From Candidatus Sumerlaeota bacterium (GTDB lineage Bacteria > Sumerlaeota > Sumerlaeia > JAFGJS01): 64,000 nucleotides of DNA. The position numbers were made by a program, and so were the translations under genes. The stretch is taken from positions 1 through 64,000 of the forward strand of contig JAFGJS010000125.1 of the NCBI GenBank assembly GCA_016928995.1, given 5' to 3'. How positions within the stretch are numbered: the first letter of the stretch is position 1; each line of letters starts with the position of its first letter. The notes under the pieces are model-generated. The model saw nothing but the letters and a program-made list of their open reading frames with translations. It was not told the DNA's origin and ran no database searches. This document shows positions 27,203 through 36,309 of this stretch, piece after piece.

Positions 27203-28606
27203 ATGAAGCAGTTGGTGTGTAGCATCGTGGCAGCTGGTTTGGTTGTATTGGTCCCTGATTGGTCCTTTGCTCAATCCGAGAGAAATCCAGCCATTAGCGC
27301 CTATGCGGGATCGTCCGCGGTCTCCGAGCAGCCGTTCAAGACGCGGATGCTGCCGATCATGGAAGGCTGGGCGCGCAATTCCGTCAATGGCGTGATCTTC
27401 CGCAAGAATTCCATCGTCACATATCGCGACACGCAGTACGTGGCTTTCTATGACGCCCAGGGCCGCGTCGTGCTGGCCAAACGAACGCTTGGCGCCGTCG
27501 ATTGGGAAATCCGCGTCACGCAATACGCCTGGGAGATTCGCACGACGGAATACACCGGCAACACGAAAGACGCGCATAACACGATCTGCATCATGGCCGA
27601 TGGTGAAGGCTATCTGCATATGGCCTGGGATCAGCATAATAATTCGCTGCATTACTGCCGCAGCGTGTCGCCGGGATCGCTGGAACTGACCAACAAGCTC
27701 TCCATGACGGGCCGGAAAGAAGATAAAGTGACCTATCCCGAGTTCTACCGGCTGCTGAACGGCGATCTCCTGTTTTTCTATCGCGACGGCAGCTCCGGCA
27801 ACGGCAACCTGATGATCAACTACTACGACACCGCAAGGAAAAACTGGATGCAGCTGCATGACGGTCTGATCAGCGGCGAAGGGCGCAGGAACGCATACTG
27901 GCAGACGGCCATCGACACGAACGGCCTGATTCATCTTTCCTGGGTCTGGCGTGAAACCAGCGATGTCGCCACGAATCACGACATCTGTTACGCGCGGTCC
28001 ACGGACGGCGGAATCACCTGGGAGCAGTCCACCGGCGAACGGTATTTCCTTCCCATCACCGCGGGAACCGCCGAGTACGCTTGCCGGATCCCGACGAATA
28101 GCGAGCTGATCAACCAGACTTCGATGTGCGCCGACACGGAAGGCCGGCCGTATATCGCGACGTACTGGCGGCCGCAAGACACCAGGGTTCCGCAGTATTT
28201 CCTCGTTTACCATGACGGCCGGGATTGGAGAAGCTCGCAGGTTTCCCAGCGCTATACGCCGTTCACGCTGAAGGGCGCGGGGAGCAAGCGTATTCCGATT
28301 TCGCGGCCGCAGATCGTGGCCAAGACCATCGGCGATACGCAAAAGGCTTATATGATTTTTCGCGACATTGAACGCGGCAATCGTGTGTCGGTGGCGATCT
28401 GCGACGACCTGAGCGGCAAGCAATGGCTCTTCGCGGATTTGACCACGGAATCCGTCGGACTATGGGAGCCGAGCTACGACACCGAGTTATGGAATCTGAC
28501 CAAGGATCTGCACATCTTCGTGCAGAACGTGGGCCAGGGCGACGGCGAGACGCTTGAGAACGTCGCGCCGCAAATGGTCAACATCCTGGAGTGGCGCCCG
28601 GAGTAA
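27203..28606 (+). CDS. Secreted BNR-4 repeat protein, possible polysaccharide lyase
   Basis: A 467-residue protein starting at the ATG after GGGGAAG; the signal peptide ends near WSFAQ. The body matches the BNR-4 family by its pattern: NGVIFRKNSIVTYRDTQYVA, AHNTICIMADGEGYLHMAWD, YPEFYRLLNGDLLFFYRDGS and HDICYARSTDGGITWEQS. This fold is a seven-bladed propeller that includes ulvan-type lyases (PL24/25/40) and many uncharacterised members. A polysaccharide-degrading role is supported only by context: the neighbouring acetylesterase and the upstream modular protein. Catalytic residues were not assigned. Confidence 0.87.
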   Translation: MKQLVCSIVAAGLVVLVPDWSFAQSERNPAISAYAGSSAVSEQPFKTRMLPIMEGWARNSVNGVIFRKNSIVTYRDTQYVAFYDAQGRVVLAKRTLGAVDWEIRVTQYAWEIRTTEYTGNTKDAHNTICIMADGEGYLHMAWDQHNNSLHYCRSVSPGSLELTNKLSMTGRKEDKVTYPEFYRLLNGDLLFFYRDGSSGNGNLMINYYDTARKNWMQLHDGLISGEGRRNAYWQTAIDTNGLIHLSWVWRETSDVATNHDICYARSTDGGITWEQSTGERYFLPITAGTAEYACRIPTNSELINQTSMCADTEGRPYIATYWRPQDTRVPQYFLVYHDGRDWRSSQVSQRYTPFTLKGAGSKRIPISRPQIVAKTIGDTQKAYMIFRDIERGNRVSVAICDDLSGKQWLFADLTTESVGLWEPSYDTELWNLTKDLHIFVQNVGQGDGETLENVAPQMVNILEWRPE

Positions 28607-28639
28607 GGTCAGCGCATTTGTAAATGGATCGATATGGTT

Positions 28640-29341
28640 TTATTCAGGCGTCTCGCTCTCACTCCATGCGGGGACATCTGGAACGACGGCCTTGAGTTCT
28701 TTCAGGATCAGCATCGCGATGGCGCCGGCGCCTTGCGGGCTGAAATGAGTCGTGTCCTTTTCGTTATAATTATACGCCGCGCTCGCCTCCGGACCGATTT
28801 CATTATGATGCGCAACGCTGACGGCATAGAGATCGATGAAAGGAACCTGTTCTTCGGCGGCCACTTCCTGCGCCGCTTTTGCGTAGAAGGTCAGATTGGC
28901 TTTCAAACCTTCCTCCCTGGGCTTGATCTTGCCGTTTTCGTCGAAGTTGCGGCGCGTCACGGAACTGAGAATGATCGCCTGCGCCCCGGCCTGCTTGACT
29001 CGATCCACATACGATTTGAGTTTGGCCTTGTACTCTTCGGTGTCATATTTTTTCTGGTCGTTGTGGCCGAATTGAATCAGCACATAGTCGGGCTTGAGTT
29101 CCAGCAGCTCGTCCAGCTTGCCGGAAAGCGATTCCAGCGTCGCGCCGTTCTTGGCGTAGTTCAGCACCTGCGCCTTATCGCCGATTCGCGTCGCAAACGC
29201 AGGCCCCCATCCATATCGGGTAGCCACGGTCGAATCGCCGATCAATCCAATCGTCACTGTCGTCGCCTGGGCTTCAAAAGAATTCACGATCATCACTCCC
29301 GCCAATAGTAAAATAACTCTGAGCAATGTATCGCTGAACAT
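28640..29341 (-). CDS. Secreted SGNH esterase, rhamnogalacturonan acetylesterase-like
   Basis: A 233-residue protein with a signal peptide (about 1-27) and AAGGAG upstream of the ATG. Catalytic blocks of the CE12 branch of GDSL hydrolases are present: GDST with Ser-37, FGHND, and the DTTHFSPQGA block that supplies the Asp and His near the C-terminus. CE12 enzymes remove acetyl groups from rhamnogalacturonan or xylan. It is convergent with the BNR-4 gene, only 33 bp apart, and probably belongs to the same polysaccharide-use set. Confidence 0.92.
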   Translation of the reverse strand: MFSDTLLRVILLLAGVMIVNSFEAQATTVTIGLIGDSTVATRYGWGPAFATRIGDKAQVLNYAKNGATLESLSGKLDELLELKPDYVLIQFGHNDQKKYDTEEYKAKLKSYVDRVKQAGAQAIILSSVTRRNFDENGKIKPREEGLKANLTFYAKAAQEVAAEEQVPFIDLYAVSVAHHNEIGPEASAAYNYNEKDTTHFSPQGAGAIAMLILKELKAVVPDVPAWSESETPE

Positions 29342-29426
29342 AAGAGGCTCCTTGGCTCTGCCGTTGTTTTGGATTCAACGCTTATGCGAAATGCTTTTCC
29401 TTTATTAAACGAATCTGATAATTCGA

Positions 29427-32400
29427 TTAACAGTATCTTTCAGGCAAAGCTTTGACGATGCGGACGGTCTCCAGGCTGACGCGGACGACCTGGCCGATCA
29501 GGCGGACGATGTATTGCGGATCGTCCGCGCGGTTGGGATCGGAGACGATGCCGGTGCGCTTGTCGGTTTTGACCTGATACTGATCGATGACCCACTCCAG
29601 CGCGCTGCGGTTGCCCAGGCGGTACTCGAAGGTTTCGGGCGGGATGCCGCCGAGGGTCAGCGTGTCGTTCACCTTCAGCGCGGATTTGTCCTTCGACAGC
29701 CGCAGCTTCTCCACACGATACGACAGCGGCTTGCCCGGCGTTTCGTTCCATTGCAGTTCGTACGGCTTCAGGCTTTCATAGTTCAGGTGCAGTTCGGCCA
29801 GTTCGCGCCCCGCTTGGGAGAACGCCTGGAAATTCGGCGCGAACGGAATGCGCGGCAGTTCCCGCTTCAGGCAATCCGCGAACCGCTCGAGATACCCCGG
29901 ATGATGCAGCACGCCATAAACGTAATAGAAGATGTCCCACTTTTCGATCTTCCTGCCTTGCTTGCCATAATGCTCGCGAAACTGTTCCAGCGCCCAATCT
30001 GTAATATTCTCCCGACGGTTCGAGCCGTCTTCATCATAACTATAAAATGGAAAACATTTGCCAGGGCGACCACCCACAGCTTCATTTGGTGTGCACGCTG
30101 AAATCAAATGGGAGAATGCCATTTGCGAATGGTTTGTGGTGTGTATGATTAAATTTGAATCTTCTTTTGTAGATATTGGATAGATATGTAAAAGAGAATA
30201 TATTTCTTCATTAAAAATCCTATCGAAGAATAGGTGTCTTTTCGTAAAAGGGCGATAAAGCGAAAAACGAATCTTATTTGGAGAGAACTCAGCATAATGC
30301 CCTCGTTGAAGGTCTAATTTAAGATCACGACTCCAAGAAATATTTTCATATTTTACAAAATTATCGACACCAATCCTGTCTTGCTCAGATTGAGGAGTCC
30401 TTTTCCAACGATCAACTTCTGAGTTATAATCTTCAATGAACTGATGGACGCGCTTTTCCAATTTCTTTTTAGCAAAGTCATATACTATCACATCGCGGTT
30501 GGTCTTCACGCCACCGGAGAATACTTTGAAGATCGTTTCGACATCCTCACGTTTGTCGGCTTTGGTTTCTTTCGATCCGATGGATATGAATTTCCGAAAA
30601 ACTTCCTGATCTTCAGGTATAAGCCAGGTATGCTCATTATCAGGATGAAGTTTTTGCCAATCGATTTTATTAATGCTTCCATGCTCTATAAGGTAGTTTT
30701 CTTTTTCTTCCGCTCGCCAATAATCTTCAACTGAATGAAATGAAAGTTGCTTATCATTTGTCATTCGCTTGCGAATCAGTACGCTGATACCTACACCACA
30801 TCGAATCATATCATGAAATATATTTCCGCCTTCTCTTCGTCTGCGTTCTCCTGATGTTCTGGCATTGCCTTTGAAATCGAAATGATAAATTGAATCGAAG
30901 TCTTTTAGAAGGTGTTTGCGAAAACCATCGAAAGCAACTCCATTCAAGAAGCCATTATTCGAAACAAAGCAGACAATGCCGTCGCGACTTTCAAGGCGAT
31001 CCGTGGCCCAGCGAAAGAATTTCACATAGGCGTCGCTGAGGGCGTTCTTGTTTGTTGCCTTTGAGTCGTGGGCGTAGGTGTCTTTGATGCGCTTTTCGAC
31101 GGCGGGGTATTTGCGGTTCTTGTTGTTGTCGTTTTCATTGAGTTGGCCGACGTTGTAAGGCGGATTGCCGAGGATGACGGTGATCGGGGCGGCGGTCTGG
31201 CGTTCGACGCGCTCGGTGTTCCTTTCGCTGAAGGCCAGCAGATCACGTTCTTTCTCAGCCAGCGAGAGTGTGTCTACGAAGCAGAGACCTTCGAACGGCT
31301 CATAGCGTCCGGCGAGTTCGTAGTAGGCGTGCTCGATGTTCAGCGCGGCGATGTAATATGGCATCAGCATGACTTCGTTGGCGAAAAGGCGCTGGCGATA
31401 GAATTCCTCGAGTTTGCGTTTGGGCGCGCGGCGCAGCAGGTTGACCACGAAACTGCCGGTGCCGGTGCAGGGATCGAGCACGGTGACGTCCGGATCGCCG
31501 AGGGATTTGCCGAATTCGCTCTTCAACACCTCCTCCACCGAGGCGCACATGAAATCGACGATGGGCTGCGGGGTGTAGACGATGCCGTGGGTGTCGGCGG
31601 TCTTCACGCAATAGCCCTGGAAGAAGCGCTCGTACACGGTGTTGAGGAAATGCTGCTTGTCGCTGAAGTGCGTCAGCGTGCGCGCGGCGGATTCGATGGC
31701 CAGATAGAAGCGGTCGAGCGAGGCGAGGTATTCCTTGCGGTTGAAACTCTGGCTGACCAGCGCGTCGATGACTTTCTCCACTTCGGCGGCGATGACGTTG
31801 CGGCGGGTGAAGTCGGCGTTGTCGAAGATCGTGCGGATCAGGCGCTCGGTGAGGAGATGCTGCACGAGCATTTCGTCCACGGCTTCGCGCGCGAGGTTCG
31901 GGTTGAGCGACTCGCGGCAGAGGGCGAAGAATTCCTTGAAGGATTGCTGGAAGCGGCGGTTGCTCTGGTGCGCCTCTTCGATTTTGTCCACGAGTCCGCG
32001 CGCGAGTTCGGGCACACGCTCCTTGAAGGATTCCACGGCCTGCTCGAACTCATGAATATCCGGCTCGACGTGGGCGTAAAAGCGCTGGAGCAGATCGGCG
32101 AGTTGCTGTTTATCGGTGAGATCGGCGCGCAACATTTCGCGTCCGTCCTGATAGAGCAGGGCATCACGGGAATTCTCAAAGATAGTGTTGGTCAGCGGAT
32201 AGCCGCGCTCGGTCTTGGCTGCTGCGGCGGCGGCAAGATCGTCATCGGGATCCTTTGCCTCCCAGTAACCGCGCGGCAGGCTGTTGGCGTCGCGCAACGT
32301 GCCGTCCGGGCGGATGGAGCGTCCTTCGGCGGAATGGGCGCTGAGTTCGGGGATCAAGACCCATTTATGCGTCCTGGCCGTTGTGGTCAGCAAATCCTGA

Positions 32401-32519
32401 AACGCGGAACGCAACGCGCCTTCGTGTTTGACTCCTTCTTTCTCATAACGGCGCAATGTGGCGTAGTAATCGCGGATGGCTTTGGGGCTGATTGATGCGC
32501 TGGAGCGTTGAGCAGTCAT
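29427..32519 (-). CDS. Single-chain type ISP-like restriction-modification enzyme
   Basis: A 1030-residue protein. A PD-(D/E)xK nuclease signature lies near the N-terminus: D72 in RPDGT and E87-x-K89 in GYWEAKD. A helical linker leads to an N6-adenine methyltransferase with motif I VLDPCTGTGSFVV and motif IV ILGNPPYNVGQL (near residue 450), followed by a target-recognition region and a C-terminal specificity domain. Classical LlaBIII-type ISP enzymes are ~1600 residues with a helicase between nuclease and methyltransferase; no helicase motifs are visible here, so it resembles the shorter form or a type IIG enzyme. The part encoded by about 30.0-31.05 kb is markedly AT-richer. TTG at 32525 is an alternative start. 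Confidence 0.9.
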   Translation of the reverse strand: MTAQRSSASISPKAIRDYYATLRRYEKEGVKHEGALRSAFQDLLTTTARTHKWVLIPELSAHSAEGRSIRPDGTLRDANSLPRGYWEAKDPDDDLAAAAAAKTERGYPLTNTIFENSRDALLYQDGREMLRADLTDKQQLADLLQRFYAHVEPDIHEFEQAVESFKERVPELARGLVDKIEEAHQSNRRFQQSFKEFFALCRESLNPNLAREAVDEMLVQHLLTERLIRTIFDNADFTRRNVIAAEVEKVIDALVSQSFNRKEYLASLDRFYLAIESAARTLTHFSDKQHFLNTVYERFFQGYCVKTADTHGIVYTPQPIVDFMCASVEEVLKSEFGKSLGDPDVTVLDPCTGTGSFVVNLLRRAPKRKLEEFYRQRLFANEVMLMPYYIAALNIEHAYYELAGRYEPFEGLCFVDTLSLAEKERDLLAFSERNTERVERQTAAPITVILGNPPYNVGQLNENDNNKNRKYPAVEKRIKDTYAHDSKATNKNALSDAYVKFFRWATDRLESRDGIVCFVSNNGFLNGVAFDGFRKHLLKDFDSIYHFDFKGNARTSGERRRREGGNIFHDMIRCGVGISVLIRKRMTNDKQLSFHSVEDYWRAEEKENYLIEHGSINKIDWQKLHPDNEHTWLIPEDQEVFRKFISIGSKETKADKREDVETIFKVFSGGVKTNRDVIVYDFAKKKLEKRVHQFIEDYNSEVDRWKRTPQSEQDRIGVDNFVKYENISWSRDLKLDLQRGHYAEFSPNKIRFSLYRPFTKRHLFFDRIFNEEIYSLLHIYPISTKEDSNLIIHTTNHSQMAFSHLISACTPNEAVGGRPGKCFPFYSYDEDGSNRRENITDWALEQFREHYGKQGRKIEKWDIFYYVYGVLHHPGYLERFADCLKRELPRIPFAPNFQAFSQAGRELAELHLNYESLKPYELQWNETPGKPLSYRVEKLRLSKDKSALKVNDTLTLGGIPPETFEYRLGNRSALEWVIDQYQVKTDKRTGIVSDPNRADDPQYIVRLIGQVVRVSLETVRIVKALPERYC

Positions 32520-32708
32520 GAGCAATGAGACCTTGTTCGCATTTTCTGTTCGTTTCTGGGATGACTAAGCGCTAGATAGATTATGAGAATCGTGTTTGTT
32601 CGTGCAAGTGAAAGGTTTCAACTGCTTCGAAGTTCTTTTAACTTTCTTCGAGGTTTTGATCAGGTCTTTGTGCTTGCGTGGGGCGGGGAGGTTTGGAAGA
32701 GTTCGGGC

Positions 32709-33827
32709 ATGGATGAGCGGGATTCACAGTCTGGTTTGCGCACACTTCACATCGACACGGGATTGGAGTGGCGCGGGGGGCAGAATCAGTCCTGGCAATT
32801 GTGCCTGGGATTGCTGGCGCGTGGTCATGAGGTGTTGGCGCTGGCGCAGCCGGGATCGCCTTGGGCGGAGCGGTTGCGGGAGGCGGGCGTAGAGGTGCGG
32901 GAGATTCGCATGCGCGGCGAGTTCGATCCGATCGCCGTGCGCGGCATCCGGCGCGCGATCCGGGAATTCAAGCCGCACTTGATTCATACGCACACGGCGC
33001 ATGCGCATGGGCTGGCCGTGTGGGCCGCTGGACGGCGCCCGGACATTCCGGTGGTCGTGTCGCGGCGGGTGGATTTCGCCATCGGCGGCAACTGGCTCTC
33101 GCGGCGCAAGTACGGCCATCCGGTGTGCCGCTATCTGGCGATCAGCAACGGCGTGCGCGACGTGCTGATCGACGGCGGGATTCCGGCGGAGCGCATCCGC
33201 ATCGCGCCGTCGGGCGTCGATCCGATGCGATTCGAGGGCGCGCATGACCGGGCGAAGGCGCGCGGCGAGTTGGGGCTGGATGACGGCGCGTTCGCAATCC
33301 TGAACGTCGCGGCGCTGACGGATCACAAAGATCAAACCACGCTGATCCGCGCCGCGCAAGGAGTCGTCCGTCAGGCGGAAAACGCGACGGTGTTGATCGC
33401 CGGCGAGGGTGAATTGCAGCCGGAGTTGGAACGGCTGATCGCGGAACTGGGGCTGGCCGGCAAGGTGCGCTTGCTGGGTCATCGCGCGGATGTGCCGGAG
33501 TTGCTGGCCGCGAGCGATCTGTTTGTCATGTCGAGCAAGCTCGAGGGGCTGTGCACCTCGATCATTGATGCGATGTTGATGCGCGCGCCTGTCGTGGCCT
33601 GCGCGGCTGGCGGCATTCCCGACCTTGTCATTCACGAGCAGACCGGCTTGCTCGCGCCGCCGCAGGAGCCGCAGGCTCTGACCGAGGCGATCTTGCGGTT
33701 GCATGGTGACGCGGCGTTGCGCGAGCGTCTGGCCGAAGCCGCCCACAAGCATGCCATGCAGCATTTCACCTGCGACAGCATGGTCGAAGCCACGCTGCGC
33801 GCTTACCGTGAATTTTTGGAATCCTAG
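32709..33827 (+). CDS. GT4-family glycosyltransferase
   Basis: A 372-residue GT-B enzyme beginning MDERDSQSGLRTLHIDTGLE with GGAAGAG upstream; earlier in-frame codons to 32583 are not preferred. The N-terminal half has the donor-side GGQNQSWQLCLGLLARGHEV and HTHTAHAHGLAVW blocks; the C-terminal half has IAPSGVDPMRFEG, ALTDHKDQTTLI and the nucleotide-sugar region SKLEGLCTSIIDAMLMRAPV, in which the second acidic residue of the usual E-x7-E is Asp. It probably transfers a sugar in lipopolysaccharide or other surface glycan synthesis. There is no sugar-gene cluster nearby to identify the product. Confidence 0.9.
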   Translation: MDERDSQSGLRTLHIDTGLEWRGGQNQSWQLCLGLLARGHEVLALAQPGSPWAERLREAGVEVREIRMRGEFDPIAVRGIRRAIREFKPHLIHTHTAHAHGLAVWAAGRRPDIPVVVSRRVDFAIGGNWLSRRKYGHPVCRYLAISNGVRDVLIDGGIPAERIRIAPSGVDPMRFEGAHDRAKARGELGLDDGAFAILNVAALTDHKDQTTLIRAAQGVVRQAENATVLIAGEGELQPELERLIAELGLAGKVRLLGHRADVPELLAASDLFVMSSKLEGLCTSIIDAMLMRAPVVACAAGGIPDLVIHEQTGLLAPPQEPQALTEAILRLHGDAALRERLAEAAHKHAMQHFTCDSMVEATLRAYREFLES

Positions 33828-33858
33828 GCCGATTCGAACTTTCCTTTCCCCATTTAAC

Positions 33859-33886
33859 AATTCGCAATTCGCAATTCACAATTCAC
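33859..33886 (+). repeat. Four tandem 7-mers
   Basis: AATTCGC occurs twice and is followed by AATTCAC twice, without a break. Such short arrays vary in copy number between strains in many genomes. No coding frame uses them. Confidence 0.8.
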
Positions 33887-33940
33887 AAAGCGCAATAGCC
33901 AATTGCCGACTGTACACGGTCAGGGAAAGAGAACTTCTTA

Positions 33941-34062
33941 AGAGCGTGTGTGAAAAATGTGGCACGGGCGTCTCGCCCGTGATTGGCCGAAGAAACGAAT
34001 TCCTATAAAATACATGGGCAAGATGCCCATGCCACGCTCCAAGTCCTTTTTAAATGCGCTCT
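33941..34062. repeat. Two-hairpin dispersed repeat, CACGGGC/CATGGGC type
   Basis: Outer ends AGAGCG (33941) and CGCTCT (to 34062) are inverted. Inside lie two hairpins: CACGGGCGTCTCGCCCGTG (about 33963-33981) and CATGGGCAAGATGCCCATG (about 34013-34031), and GTGGCA and TGCCAC also mirror each other. The construction parallels the 143-296 element but the sequence is different. Similar hairpins are scattered in many environmental genomes (from general knowledge). Confidence 0.75.
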
Positions 34063-34249
34063 GAGAGATATTTCACCATCAAGGCGCAATGCTGGCAATA
34101 GCGCTTGACAGGCGGAATGGGAAAATAATTAATTAGCGCGACTGTGCGAAATTCCGGCGGCAAAACAGCCGTCCATACATCGAGCGGCGTAAGCCGCGGC
34201 CACGCCTGACGCGATGCGTCCACACCAAATAACCGGAGAGATGGATTCG

Positions 34250-35791
34250 ATGGAACGACAGCAGTGGAAAAGCAATCTGGGATTCCTTGCCGCGGCCGTG
34301 GGCAGCGCCGTTGGACTGGGAAACATCTGGCGTTTCAGCTACGTCTGCTATGAAAACGGCGGAGGCGCATTTCTCATCCCGTATTTCATCGCTCTATTCA
34401 CGGCGGGCATTCCGCTGATGATCCTGGAATTCGGGCTGGGGCATCGCAAACAGGGCTCCGCGCCCAAGTCGCTGCATCTCGTGGCGCCGCACTGGGAATG
34501 GCTCGGATGGTATTCCGTGCTGTTCGTGATGTTCGGCATCATGCTTTATTACAGCGTGGTGATCTCCTGGTGTGTGAACTATTTGGGCTTCTCCTTCACG
34601 TTGGACTGGGGCGAGGAGACGGGCAAGTTTTTCGGCGTGAACTTTCTGAATGCCATCACTCCGGGCAAGGACGGGCATGGCGCGTTGAATTTAGGCTCGA
34701 TCCGCTGGAATGTGCTGGGGACGGCCGTCTTCGTTTGGGCGTTGTTCTGGCTGATCTGTTTCCGCGAGATCAACAAGGGCATCGAACTGGTCTGCAAGGC
34801 TTTCATCCCGGTGCTGCTGCTGCTGATCGTCATTCTGGTCGTCTGGTCGTCGCAACTGGACGGCGCCTGGGAAGGAATCAAGGCGTACCTGACTCCGGAT
34901 TTCAAGCGGTTGTTCGGCCGCGGCGCCAGTAAAATCTGGCTCGCCGCCTATGGGCAGATTTTCTTCAGCCTATCCCTCGGTTTCGGGATCATGATCGCCT
35001 ACGCCAGTTACCTTGACCGCCAGGCCAACATCGCCAAACTGGCGTTGATCACCGCGTGCAGCAATAGTTTTGTCGAAGTTTTCGCCGGTTTTGCCGTATT
35101 CAGCACGCTCGGTTTCATGGCGGCGCAAAAAGGCGTGCCGGTTTCCGAAGTCGCCGTGGGCGGCGGAGGGCTTGCGTTCATTGTATATCCTGCGGCGATC
35201 AATCAGTTGCCCTTTGGCAATATCGCCTTTGGCGTCATTTTTTTCCTTGCGTTGGTTATCGCAGGCATCTCGTCCGCCATTTCGATCATTGAAGCGTTTA
35301 CCTGCGCGCTGGAGGACAAGTTCGGCTGGAAACGGATCAACATCGTCACCGTGGCCTGTGCGATTGGTTTCCTGGGCAGCATGCTTTATTGCACTCAAGC
35401 TGGACCGAACATACTGGACATCACGGATCAATTTCTTAACACTTATGGCTTGGTCGTCGTTGGATTGATGGAGTGTGTGATTCTAAGCTACTTTTACAAG
35501 ATGCTGCATCTGCGTGAACATGTCGATCGACTATCTAAACGGCGTTGGTCTTTCCTTTGGGCCAATTCCGTCAAATTTTTCGTGCCGCTTATCTTGATCT
35601 ATATGCTAACGCAAAATTTGATTGATGAAATCACACCGCCCTTTTTTGGCGGATATCCGGGAGCTTCCATTCTCGTTTTCGGCGTGGCTTTTGTCGTCGT
35701 TGCATTGATCGGCGGAATTGTCTTCTCGCTCATCCCCTGGCGCCGGCCATGCGTCATGCCGGAGTATGAATATGAAAAGGAATTGGAATAA
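34250..35791 (+). CDS. Sodium-dependent NSS/SNF family transporter
   Basis: A 513-residue membrane protein. The ATG at 34250 has GGAGAG nine bases upstream; ATG 34241 and 34214 are in frame but less well placed. The start QWKSNLGFLAAAVGSAVGLG and NIWRFSYVCYENGGGAFLIP are the sodium-site helix 1 of the neurotransmitter:sodium symporter family. About twelve membrane helices are present. Family members take up amino acids or related amines with sodium; the substrate cannot be told. A strong bidirectional terminator follows the stop. Confidence 0.94.
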   Translation: MERQQWKSNLGFLAAAVGSAVGLGNIWRFSYVCYENGGGAFLIPYFIALFTAGIPLMILEFGLGHRKQGSAPKSLHLVAPHWEWLGWYSVLFVMFGIMLYYSVVISWCVNYLGFSFTLDWGEETGKFFGVNFLNAITPGKDGHGALNLGSIRWNVLGTAVFVWALFWLICFREINKGIELVCKAFIPVLLLLIVILVVWSSQLDGAWEGIKAYLTPDFKRLFGRGASKIWLAAYGQIFFSLSLGFGIMIAYASYLDRQANIAKLALITACSNSFVEVFAGFAVFSTLGFMAAQKGVPVSEVAVGGGGLAFIVYPAAINQLPFGNIAFGVIFFLALVIAGISSAISIIEAFTCALEDKFGWKRINIVTVACAIGFLGSMLYCTQAGPNILDITDQFLNTYGLVVVGLMECVILSYFYKMLHLREHVDRLSKRRWSFLWANSVKFFVPLILIYMLTQNLIDEITPPFFGGYPGASILVFGVAFVVVALIGGIVFSLIPWRRPCVMPEYEYEKELE

Positions 35792-35820
35792 CGGCGCGCC
35801 CATTCTAATTAGAAAAGCAT

Positions 35821-35859
35821 AAGAGAAACGCCCGGCTTCTCGCCGGGCGTTTCTCTTAT
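35821..35859. terminator. Strong bidirectional terminator
   Basis: TAAGAGAAACGCCCGGC (35821-35837) pairs perfectly with its 17-base complement (35843-35859) over a 5-base loop. The A-rich left arm and T-rich right arm allow termination from both the transporter gene and the convergent small-protein operon. Confidence 0.9.
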
Positions 35860-35887
35860 AGCCCTCTATATTGCGCTGATAGCCGAA

Positions 35888-36295
35888 TTACATCAGCAGT
35901 TTACCGGCGAGATAGATCAAGCCGGGCGAGACGGCGAGGAGGAGCATGCCCAGGCAACCCCCTTTTTTGCCTTTGGCGCCGCCGGCCTTGCCCTCCGGCG
36001 CCCATTGATGGGACATGCTCCACTTCGGGCGATTGTCCATGTAGGCTTTGGCCAGCGTCGTGACGGACTGCTTGGAAAGGTACGTGTCGCCGCAAACCAG
36101 CACGAGGCGGGTGGCCGGATCTTGCATGCGCAGCTTCAAACCTTGGGCTTCGATGCCGATTTCCAGCCAGTCGTCCTCGGCGCGATCCAAACGGATCATT
36201 GAAGGCTGATTGGGATTGAATGCGTCGATCAGGGCGGCCACTTGTTCCGGATCGGGAGCAGCCTGTGTCGTGCCGTCAGGGAGCGTGAGTTGCAT
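35888..36295 (-). CDS. Unknown small protein with C-terminal membrane anchor
   Basis: A 135-residue protein with AGGAGG upstream of the ATG. The first ~100 residues look like a small soluble fold (MQLTLPDGTTQAAPDPEQVA; DDWLEIGIEAQGLKLRMQDP), followed by a glycine- and lysine-rich linker and a C-terminal membrane segment (CLGMLLLAVSPGLIYLAGKL), so it may be tail-anchored. No family recognised. It is the last of three small envelope-type genes on the minus strand. Confidence 0.75.
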   Translation of the reverse strand: MQLTLPDGTTQAAPDPEQVAALIDAFNPNQPSMIRLDRAEDDWLEIGIEAQGLKLRMQDPATRLVLVCGDTYLSKQSVTTLAKAYMDNRPKWSMSHQWAPEGKAGGAKGKKGGCLGMLLLAVSPGLIYLAGKLLM

Positions 36296-36309
36296 CGGGC
36301 GCCTCCTCT

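Larger units (their letters stand above)
33828..34249. other. Repeat-filled intergenic region before the transporter gene
   Basis: Holds four tandem 7-mers, a two-hairpin dispersed repeat (33941-34062) and about 190 bp of unremarkable sequence in which the transporter promoter should lie. No gene is seen. Confidence 0.6.
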
